Positions 6,905 through 13,098 of a DNA stretch of 19,153 bases are shown one piece after another (the first letter of the stretch is position 1; every line of letters starts with the position of its first letter). The position numbers and the translations under genes are program-made. Source of the stretch: DATAEK01 sp036258055 (lineage in GTDB: Bacteria > Acidobacteriota > Vicinamibacteria > Vicinamibacterales > 2-12-FULL-66-21); NCBI GenBank assembly GCA_036258055.1, contig DATAEK010000320.1:1-19153 (forward strand). Direction: 5' to 3'. A model generated the notes under the pieces. The model had not been told where the DNA came from. It did no database searches and was given only the letters and a program-made list of their open reading frames with translations.

Positions 6905-9043
6905 TCACCTCATGTCCATGCTGACGCGCATCTGCGCGCCAGCGGTGACGAAGATCGCCTGTCGCTTCTCTCCAAACTGCGGATGCCGAAATACCACCTC
7001 AGATGACCCGATAGGCACCGATACGTTCGCGAGAGGGGTTTCGCCGATCCGCCGCCCGCCAATCCACACCTCCGCCCATGGCGACGCGTTCACGTTGACG
7101 ACGCCTGAGGCTGGACTGTCGACGGAGAGTCTGGTCACCTTTCCCGACACGGGCGCCAGCGGCGAACGCTTCCTCATAGAGACACGTGACGCTGCCGCGG
7201 TGGCCTGACCGTTTGCGGTCCACCCTATCCGCCTTGCGCCCGCCTGCGTCGATGACGCGCGCTCGGTCCGCCTCTGGTCCATCGGCGGACCCGCGGTCAC
7301 GGCTTCGCCCGCGGGATCGACACCGACATCCGGGCGTGGCGTTTCGGATCCGGCTTGATGGCTGGCCTGCTGCGGGATGGTGTCGAACTCCATGAACTGC
7401 GAGAATTCCACCCCGCTGGTAATGTTCACTGGGAATTGCCGCCGCAAGCTGATGCCGCGCACCTCGAGGAGATGCTCGCCGGCTCGGACCGGCAGCCGCA
7501 CAGGTGTCAGGCCGCGCTCGATTCCATCGACGAATACCTGGAGCCCCTTCGGCTTCGTCTGCACCACCAGCGTCCCAGTGTCCCATGCGGCTGCGAGCGA
7601 CGGCCCGAGAGTGCGCGTCAACATCGTCCCACCGGCCAGGAGCCCGACGACCATCAACGCCATTGCTGCCTTGCGCAATCTTCCGGACCGGTTCACCGTG
7701 GCCGCGCGATGCGACGCCGGCGATTGATTGGCCTTTGCGTCGTTCTGCTGAAACGGCACGTTCGGCAGCGCATCACGATCGACGAAGGCGGGAATCCGAT
7801 CCAGTTGCGACAGATCGAGCGCACGCGCTGCCCGCGACGTCGGCCCACGGCCGCCCAGAGCTTCATCGAGCGGCGGCAGATCCGAGTCCGAGAAGAGCTG
7901 CTTGATCTCCCGCGCGGTAGCCACGGCCGTTGCTTGATTGGTGATGGCCGTCCAGTCGATCGTCCCGGACTGTGCCAGGCTGGCCGCAGGAGGGGGCAGC
8001 ATCTCTACGTGGATCGGCTCCGCTGGAGGCGGCCACGCCGTCGAGGCGTCGCTGGCACCTGCAATCGCGGACGCACCCCGTTCTTCGACAGCGGTTCGTA
8101 CTCGCTCGGGCGAAACGCGCGTCTCGTACGACAGTGCGGTGAGCGCGGCCGCGCAGGTTTCTCGGAATATTTCGAGCGTGAGCGGCGACGTGAGGTACAG
8201 CGGATCCGCCGACACGATCGGCTTGAACGCGGCGCAGGCTTCCGAGGCACTAGCAAAAGAGCGGTTGCGGTCGAGTTGCAGCGCCCGGGCAAGCCACCCG
8301 CGGAGCGGTGGCGACAGCGGCCGTTCGTATCCAAGCGTCGAGTGTTCGCATGCAGCGTCCAGCAGCGCCGAAACGCGATCCGGGACCTCCTCGTCGCGCA
8401 GAGGCCGGCCGAGGATCAGAGCGAGAGCCACGAGGCCGACGCTCAAGACATCTGTGCGATGGGTGAAGCGCGCGTGGCCGCCGGTGGCGTCAGCCGCGAC
8501 GCGAAACTCCCGCCACAGTCGGTCAGGATCGTAGTGCAGCTGTTCGACTGCCGCGCCGAGCGCCTGTTCGGCAATGACCACGCGAGCCGGTGGCGCCACG
8601 ATGATCCGCTCTGGCGCGATCAATCCATTTGCCAGGTCAGGAGCATGTCTTTCGAGGTCTGCAACCGCCGGGAGGAGCTGCGCGACGACCGCCAGCGCGG
8701 TGCTGATGTCGACGCCCAGCTTGCGTGTCTCGGCGACCAGCAGCAACTCCGACAGGCGAAGGCCTTCGACGTGCTCGGAAACCATCACCAGTGCCGGTGC
8801 GACGGCATTTGCGCGATCGATGCGATGAACGCGAACGTACGAGGGATGGCGGAAATTTGCCAGACGGGCGGACCGCTGACGAAGCGCGAACTCAAATGTG
8901 GGAGTCCCCGTCACCGTCCGCGCCAGTTGCAGCATCTGCACGAACTGGCCCGTGGCGGCATCGGTGACGACGAAGCGTTCGCCGAAGCCGTCACAGAACG
9001 CGACAGCCTGCGGGCGATCGAGAGACGCGTGTACCGCGACCAT
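6905..9043 (-). CDS. Membrane-anchored pseudokinase with two PEGA domains
   Basis: The 712-residue protein resembles bacterial Hanks-type Ser/Thr kinases in outline but lacks catalysis motifs. Residues about 25-275 follow the kinase fold: FRHPSYVRVHRI near 64-75, the hinge-like LVMVSEHVEG at 85-94, and the C-lobe DVLSVGLVALALILGRPL at 198-215. The catalytic loop reads NGLIAPERIIV (139-149) where HRDLKPENILL is expected, so the catalytic Asp, Lys and Asn are Leu, Ala and Arg. The DFG position reads AEQALG. A membrane helix lies at about 459-480, followed by a PEGA domain at 489-555 (LVVQTKPKGLQVFVDG) and a second at 647-712. It probably senses or scaffolds rather than phosphorylates. It heads the unit with the repeat lipoprotein. 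The ATG at 9043 has no strong ribosome site, so the exact start is less certain. Confidence 0.82.
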   Translation of the reverse strand: MVAVHASLDRPQAVAFCDGFGERFVVTDAATGQFVQMLQLARTVTGTPTFEFALRQRSARLANFRHPSYVRVHRIDRANAVAPALVMVSEHVEGLRLSELLLVAETRKLGVDISTALAVVAQLLPAVADLERHAPDLANGLIAPERIIVAPPARVVIAEQALGAAVEQLHYDPDRLWREFRVAADATGGHARFTHRTDVLSVGLVALALILGRPLRDEEVPDRVSALLDAACEHSTLGYERPLSPPLRGWLARALQLDRNRSFASASEACAAFKPIVSADPLYLTSPLTLEIFRETCAAALTALSYETRVSPERVRTAVEERGASAIAGASDASTAWPPPAEPIHVEMLPPPAASLAQSGTIDWTAITNQATAVATAREIKQLFSDSDLPPLDEALGGRGPTSRAARALDLSQLDRIPAFVDRDALPNVPFQQNDAKANQSPASHRAATVNRSGRLRKAAMALMVVGLLAGGTMLTRTLGPSLAAAWDTGTLVVQTKPKGLQVFVDGIERGLTPVRLPVRAGEHLLEVRGISLRRQFPVNITSGVEFSQFMEFDTIPQQASHQAGSETPRPDVGVDPAGEAVTAGPPMDQRRTERASSTQAGARRIGWTANGQATAAASRVSMRKRSPLAPVSGKVTRLSVDSPASGVVNVNASPWAEVWIGGRRIGETPLANVSVPIGSSEVVFRHPQFGEKRQAIFVTAGAQMRVSMDMR

Positions 9044-9384
9044 GTTGTGACGTCGTCATGGCAAGCGTCATACCACAGCGACATAACCGTGATGCGCGCA
9101 AGCGCGTGGCGTTTCAGCGTGGTAAGACAGGCAGTTACGCCAGACACTAACGTGATCGTTGTACGACGCGAACCGGCTGGATCGATTACGGTTTCGTTTG
9201 CGAGATTTCAGTTCCGTGCGAGGATCCCTGCTCCGTGCTCGCCGACGACCGCAGAATCGTGACAGGGATACGAATGTGCAAGTCATGCCCTCACAGATCG
9301 GATATTCCGGACCGGTTCTGTCACTTCGCGGCGATGGCGCGATTGTTCCGGGGATTGAAGGATTGCACGGTTTTTCCAGTGTCT
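9044..9384. other. Intergenic stretch, no gene recognised
   Basis: Open frames on both strands here give products with no recognisable domain and arginine-rich or shuffled composition. The stretch presumably holds the promoter of the pseudokinase gene, but no convincing -35/-10 pair or strong repeat was seen. Confidence 0.5.
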
Positions 9385-9549
9385 ACCAGTCTCGTCCGGA
9401 GGCAAATGCTGAGGTCCGACCCGCAGGAGCCGGTTCCGCCCGCGACGCACCAGCCGCAGATTCCGGCGCTGTTGGATCAAACGATCAGAGGATGTCTCGC
9501 GAGGGCGCCGGACGAACGCTTCGTCCACGCCGTGGACTTGAACCAGTAG
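9385..9549 (+). pseudogene. C-terminal remnant of a Ser/Thr protein kinase
   Basis: One plus-strand frame encodes TSLVRRQMLRSDPQEPVPP, then IPALLDQTIRGCLARAPDER and FVHAVDLNQ, followed by a stop at 9547-9549. This reads like the last helices of a bacterial Hanks-type kinase domain, where the family pattern is roughly LDxIVxxCLAKDPxERFxxAxDL. Upstream in the same frame the translation loses all resemblance to a kinase (no HRD, DFG or P-loop), and the frame ends abruptly 4 nt before the 3' end of the opposing amidohydrolase gene. A decayed kinase fragment is the simplest reading. It runs opposite to the neighbouring pseudokinase gene, so it is not simply that gene's missing end. Chance resemblance over about 40 residues cannot be excluded. 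Confidence 0.45.
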
Positions 9550-9553
9550 TCTG

Positions 9554-11047
9554 CTACTTCGAGAGCACGCGGTGCTCGGGGAGCTTCGTGCGGTCGACGA
9601 CGCGGCCGTCCCTCAGGATCGTTGTCACCTTGCGCAGATGGTGAATGTCGTCGAGCGGATTCGCGTCGAGGATCAGCAGGTCCGCGCGCTTGCCGGGTTC
9701 GATCGTGCCGAACTCGGCAAGTCCGCGCGAGGCGATCGCACCGTTCTTCGTGGCCGCGACGATCGCCTGCGCCGGCGTCATACCGAGCTCGACGAGGCCT
9801 TCGATGGCGAGGATGCTGCCAATGCCGTGATCCTGCGTCTCGGGCTTTGACGTCCGCGAGAACTCCGGCGCCGCCGCCCAGTAGTTGTCGGTGCCGATGG
9901 TGACGATGGCGCCGGCGGCGATCAGCTTCTGGGCATTTTTGCGCCGCATTTCGATTTCGAGCCCGTCTTCGTTCTGCCGTTGCCGAATCTCCGCGCTCGT
10001 CTTCGCGCGCTGCTGACCGCTGGCTTTCTTCTCCGCCTCCTCACGTTTTTTCGCGGCCTCGTCGCGGTCCTTCAGATGCTTCTTCCAAGCGTCGCCCGTC
10101 ATCGTGCTCACCAGCATCGAGCACACGATCTTCCGATCGACGATCGCGCGGAGGAGCGACTCCGGCATCTCACGCGACCCGATCACCTCGGGGTGTTGAA
10201 TGAGGTCGATGCCGGCCTCGACCGACAGCCGGAGTCCTTCCGGCGTGGTCGAGTGCGTCTCCGCCACGCGGTTGCGCTTATGCGCCTCCTCGACGATCAC
10301 GCGCTGCGCGTCGGGCGAGAAGCCGATGAATGCGGGACGCGCGAAGTGCGCCGTCCCGCCGTACTTGATGAAGTCGGGGCCCTTGTCGAGATAGGCGCGG
10401 ATTGCCGTCCGGAGCTGCTCCGGCTCCATGTCGACCAGATCCTCACCCGCTCCCTGGGTGATCTCGTCGTTGATCTGTTCCTGAAACAGCGTCAGCCCCT
10501 GTTCCCTGGTCAGGCTGAAACTGACCGAGTAGGGTCCACCCCATCCAACGATGTTCCCGGCCGCGAGGATGCGGGGACCAATCGCGCGGCCGGCCGCGAT
10601 GTCATCGCGCACGGCCACCAGCGGCATCAGCAGCCCGTAACTGTCACGGACCGTCGTCACGCCGTACTTCAACTCGTTCTGTGCCGCTTCGAGCACGATC
10701 TCTTTCTGCCGCGAGTGATACTTCGCCAGCGTCTCGTAGCGATCGGCCATGCCGCCGTACAGCGACAAATGCACGTTCGTGTCCACGAGGCCCGGCGTGA
10801 CGAACTTGCCCTTGCCATCGATGACCGTGGCGCCGGCCGGCGCGTGCACCGTGGCCGCCGCTCCGACGGCGGCAATCTTCCCGTCCGAGACAATCACTGT
10901 GGCGTCGGCGAGGGGAGCGCCGCCGCGGCCGTCGATGACCGTCACGCCCGTGATCGCGATTGTGGTGTTCGAGGCGCTCTGCGAAAACACAACCGCCGCC
11001 GCCGAGCAGAGCGCAGCCGCCAGGATCGTTCCGGCAACACGATGCAT
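9554..11047 (-). CDS. Secreted amidohydrolase-family protein (imidazolonepropionase/prolidase-like)
   Basis: Metal-dependent hydrolase of the amidohydrolase superfamily, likely periplasmic, 497 residues. The start at 11047 is chosen because AGGAG lies 7 nt upstream and the product opens with a signal peptide (MHRVAGTILAAALCSAAAVV). The N-terminal beta-sandwich (ITGVTVIDG, about 32-40) leads to the metal site, but where DxHxH is usual it reads DTNVH (89-93), so the first histidine is Asn91. Other likely ligands are present: Lys228 in FIKYGG, His265 in AETHS, His285 in IQHPE and Asp387 in TIGTDNYW. The C-terminal GTIEPGKRADLLILDANPLD is typical of the family. A highly charged, probably helical insert lies at about 318-372. 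The substrate is unknown; peptide-like or cyclic amide substrates are family-based guesses. It appears to be a single-gene unit. Confidence 0.9.
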   Translation of the reverse strand: MHRVAGTILAAALCSAAAVVFSQSASNTTIAITGVTVIDGRGGAPLADATVIVSDGKIAAVGAAATVHAPAGATVIDGKGKFVTPGLVDTNVHLSLYGGMADRYETLAKYHSRQKEIVLEAAQNELKYGVTTVRDSYGLLMPLVAVRDDIAAGRAIGPRILAAGNIVGWGGPYSVSFSLTREQGLTLFQEQINDEITQGAGEDLVDMEPEQLRTAIRAYLDKGPDFIKYGGTAHFARPAFIGFSPDAQRVIVEEAHKRNRVAETHSTTPEGLRLSVEAGIDLIQHPEVIGSREMPESLLRAIVDRKIVCSMLVSTMTGDAWKKHLKDRDEAAKKREEAEKKASGQQRAKTSAEIRQRQNEDGLEIEMRRKNAQKLIAAGAIVTIGTDNYWAAAPEFSRTSKPETQDHGIGSILAIEGLVELGMTPAQAIVAATKNGAIASRGLAEFGTIEPGKRADLLILDANPLDDIHHLRKVTTILRDGRVVDRTKLPEHRVLSK

Positions 11048-11169
11048 GGAGCCTCTCCTATGAACGCGATGACGCTGTGGACGGAACGGGATGGTAGCGC
11101 GAAACGGGGACACTGGGGGATCGGGCTTCGTCGGCCTTGGTGCTCGAACAGGAGATCAGGAGCCGTCAT

Positions 11170-11607
11170 TCATGACGTCTTGGCGGGCGCGACGCACAAC
11201 CGATCGAACGCGTCCGTGAGCTGTCGCGCGATGGCATCCGCGGTCTGATTCTCGATCTGCGACCGGTGCATCATGTACAGCAGCTTGCCGTCACGGAGGA
11301 TCGCGAGCGAGGGAGACGACGGGGGATTTGGCGCGAGGTAGTCGCGAGCGCGCGCCGTGGCTTCGACGTCGCCGCCAGCGAACACGGTGGCCACGACATC
11401 CGGTTTCACAGGATGCCGGAGCGCGATCGCGATCCCGGGCCGCGCCTTTCCGGCGGCGCAGCCGCACATCGAGTTGACGACGAGCATGACGGTCGTCGCA
11501 GGACGCGCGAGTAGTGCGTCGACGTCCGCCGCAGTCCGGAGCTCCTGCACGCCGAGGCGTGTGAGCTCCTGTCGCATCGGACCGATGAACGATTCAGGAT
11601 AAGGCAC
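11170..11607 (-). CDS. Bacilliredoxin, BrxA/BrxB (YphP/YqiW) family
   Basis: Thiol-disulfide protein that removes bacillithiol from S-bacillithiolated proteins. The 145-residue length, the start region MPYPESFIGPMRQELTRLG and the NSMCGCAAGKARPG motif (Cys48-Gly-Cys50) match the DUF1094 bacilliredoxin family closely, as does the HRSQIE segment near the C-terminal third. The start is GTG at 11607, with AGAGGT upstream as a possible ribosome site. It follows the NmrA-like gene by 12 nt and is probably co-transcribed with it. Its presence implies that the organism makes bacillithiol, which is known in Acidobacteriota as well as Firmicutes and Bacteroidetes. No bacillithiol biosynthesis gene is in the window. 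Confidence 0.93.
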   Translation of the reverse strand: MPYPESFIGPMRQELTRLGVQELRTAADVDALLARPATTVMLVVNSMCGCAAGKARPGIAIALRHPVKPDVVATVFAGGDVEATARARDYLAPNPPSSPSLAILRDGKLLYMMHRSQIENQTADAIARQLTDAFDRLCVAPAKTS

Positions 11608-11619
11608 GTTCGATGACCT

Positions 11620-12570
11620 CTAAGTGAGCGGAATCTCGCGCGCGTGCTGTGCGAGCCAGTGATCGTAGGTTTGCAGCTCCGGATTGAGCGATCGGGAGAA
11701 CCCAATGTCCCGTGCGCCGCGATAGTAGTCGTTGAAATCGCGTTTGAACTGGAACATGTTCCCCAGGTCGTCGGCGCCCGGAAATCCGAAACTGCGGTAG
11801 ACATCCGGCGGCACCGCGTTGTAGCGCACCTCGCGCCCGAGCGCTTTCGTCAAACCGGCAGCCATCTCGCTGCCCGACAGATGTCCGCCCGAGATCCCCA
11901 CCGTCTTTCCGATGAATTCGCTGCCGCGTTTGAAGATGGCGTGCGCACACTTCCCGATGTCCTCGACCGCGATGCTCGGCATTTTCTTGTCGTCGAGCGG
12001 GTACGTGAGCGCCAGGGTCCCGTCCTGACCGGGCTTGGGTCCGGCGCCGAAATAGATCAAGTTCTCCCAGTAGAAGGCCGTGAGGAGGCACGTGGTCGGA
12101 ACGCCGGCGTCACGGAAGAGCTGATCCGCTTCTCCCTTCGCGTCGAAGTGCGGCACCTTGTACTTCCCCATCAGCGTCGGCATCCGGTTGTCGCTGAGCG
12201 GCACCCACTTGCGCGTGTCTTCGAGCGTCGACCAGATGACGTGCTCGAGCCCGGCCGCTTTGGCCGCCTGCGCCATGTTGCGGGCCTGCGCCAGCTCGCG
12301 TTCGGGCGAGAAGTGCTCCCAGTAGTTGGTCACGCAGAAAGCCGCTGACGCCCCCTTGAACGCCTGCTCGAGGCTCTTCTGGTCGTCGAGATCGCCGGCG
12401 ACAACCTCGATACCCTGGCCCGACAGCGCCTTTGCCTTGTCGGAGTCGACTTTGCGTGTGACACCGCGCGCCGCGAACGGGGAGCTCTTGTCAGCGGCCA
12501 CTGCACGCGCCAGCCCGCCGCCCTGCGCGCCAGTCGCGCCGATGATCACCAGAGTCTTTTTGTTAGCCAT
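11620..12570 (-). CDS. NmrA/HSCARG-like NAD(P)-binding protein
   Basis: Atypical short-chain dehydrogenase-fold protein, likely a redox or NADP(H) sensor or reductase in the cytoplasm. The start at 12570 (MANKKTLVIIGATGAQGGGL) is preferred to ATG 12591 because an AGGAG ribosome site lies between the two. The nucleotide motif is GATGAQGG at 11-18, followed by the TRK segment after the second strand that commonly selects NADP(H). The rest fits NmrA-like proteins: DLDDQKSLEQAFKGASAAFC, then VTNYWEH, then VIWSTLED and the substrate-lobe YPLDDKKMPSIAVEDIG. The active-site YxxxK of classical SDRs is not obvious, as is usual for NmrA/HSCARG. It is 316 residues long, leads a two-gene unit with the bacilliredoxin and is divergent from padR. 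A purely catalytic role (for example quinone reductase) is the alternative to sensing. Confidence 0.9.
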   Translation of the reverse strand: MANKKTLVIIGATGAQGGGLARAVAADKSSPFAARGVTRKVDSDKAKALSGQGIEVVAGDLDDQKSLEQAFKGASAAFCVTNYWEHFSPERELAQARNMAQAAKAAGLEHVIWSTLEDTRKWVPLSDNRMPTLMGKYKVPHFDAKGEADQLFRDAGVPTTCLLTAFYWENLIYFGAGPKPGQDGTLALTYPLDDKKMPSIAVEDIGKCAHAIFKRGSEFIGKTVGISGGHLSGSEMAAGLTKALGREVRYNAVPPDVYRSFGFPGADDLGNMFQFKRDFNDYYRGARDIGFSRSLNPELQTYDHWLAQHAREIPLT

Positions 12571-12691
12571 GATGCCGTTCTTCTCCTGCATGAACAGTCG
12601 GTGCCGGATCCCTCTACGTGCCGCTCAGCGAGCGAACAATCTCTAACGGTGTCTCAGTTGGGGAGCGAATTCAAGCCCAAAGCGGCTTCCT

Positions 12692-12745
12692 TCCTCTTTA
12701 CATCCCACAGGAAAGCGCCTACACTCCTCTTGACATCCCAGAGGA
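12692..12745 (+). promoter_or_regulatory. Probable padR promoter with two 21-bp operator repeats
   Basis: A sigma-70-like promoter TTTACA (12697-12702) - 17 nt - TACACT (12720-12725) lies upstream of padR. Two 21-bp direct repeats, differing at two positions, occupy 12692-12712 and 12725-12745. Both contain ACATCCCA, and the second is also a perfect dyad with arms TCCTCT and AGAGGA. Their starts are 33 bp apart, about three helical turns. The first covers the -35 and the second follows the -10 and includes the ribosome site, so binding at both would block transcription. Autorepression by the adjacent PadR protein is inferred. Confidence 0.6.
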
Positions 12746-12750
12746 GTCAG

Positions 12751-13098
12751 ATGGCCGGGAGCAAATCCGAGATTCTGCAGGGCACGCTCGACCTGATGGT
12801 GCTCAAGACACTCGAGGCGATGGGTCCGATGCACGGCTACGGCATCGCGCGACGGATTGAGCAGCTGAGCGAGGACGCGCTTGCCGTGAACCAGGGCACG
12901 GTGTACCTGTGCCTCATCCGGCTGGTGCAGAAGGGGTGGATCAGCGCCGAGTGGGGCACGTCGGAGAACAACCGCCGAGCAAAGTTCTACGCGCTCTCGA
13001 AAGCCGGCCGCCGGCAACTCGTTGCCAAGACACGCAACTGGGAGCGCATCGCCGGTGTGATCGGACGGATGCTGCTGCTCGAGGCCAGAAAAGGATGA
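12751..13098 (+). CDS. PadR-family transcriptional repressor (acidobacterial type)
   Basis: Winged-helix DNA-binding repressor of 115 residues, probably controlling itself and the permease behind it. The start at 12751 follows a GAGGAG site by 4 nt and gives the normal family beginning (MAGSKSEILQGTLDLMVLKT). Hallmarks are GPMHGYGIARRIEQLS in the recognition half, NQGTVYLCLIRLVQKGWISA for the wing entry and RRAKFYALSKAGRRQL at the end. Most family members have P-A-L after GTVY, and this one has L-C-L. The stop codon overlaps the permease start as ATGA, so the two genes are translationally coupled. PadR-ADOP pairing is frequent in Acidobacteriota. The ligand or signal is unknown. Confidence 0.95.
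   Translation: MAGSKSEILQGTLDLMVLKTLEAMGPMHGYGIARRIEQLSEDALAVNQGTVYLCLIRLVQKGWISAEWGTSENNRRAKFYALSKAGRRQLVAKTRNWERIAGVIGRMLLLEARKG

Noticed and set aside
7355..9262. Long plus-strand open frame (635 codons) opposite the pseudokinase gene
   Set aside because: It is the antisense shadow of a high-GC gene. The product is Arg/Gln/His-rich with no domain, while the minus strand encodes a coherent kinase-like/PEGA protein.
9980..11248. 422-codon plus-strand open frame opposite the amidohydrolase
   Set aside because: No recognisable motif and Arg/His-rich. The opposing frame carries full amidohydrolase motifs.
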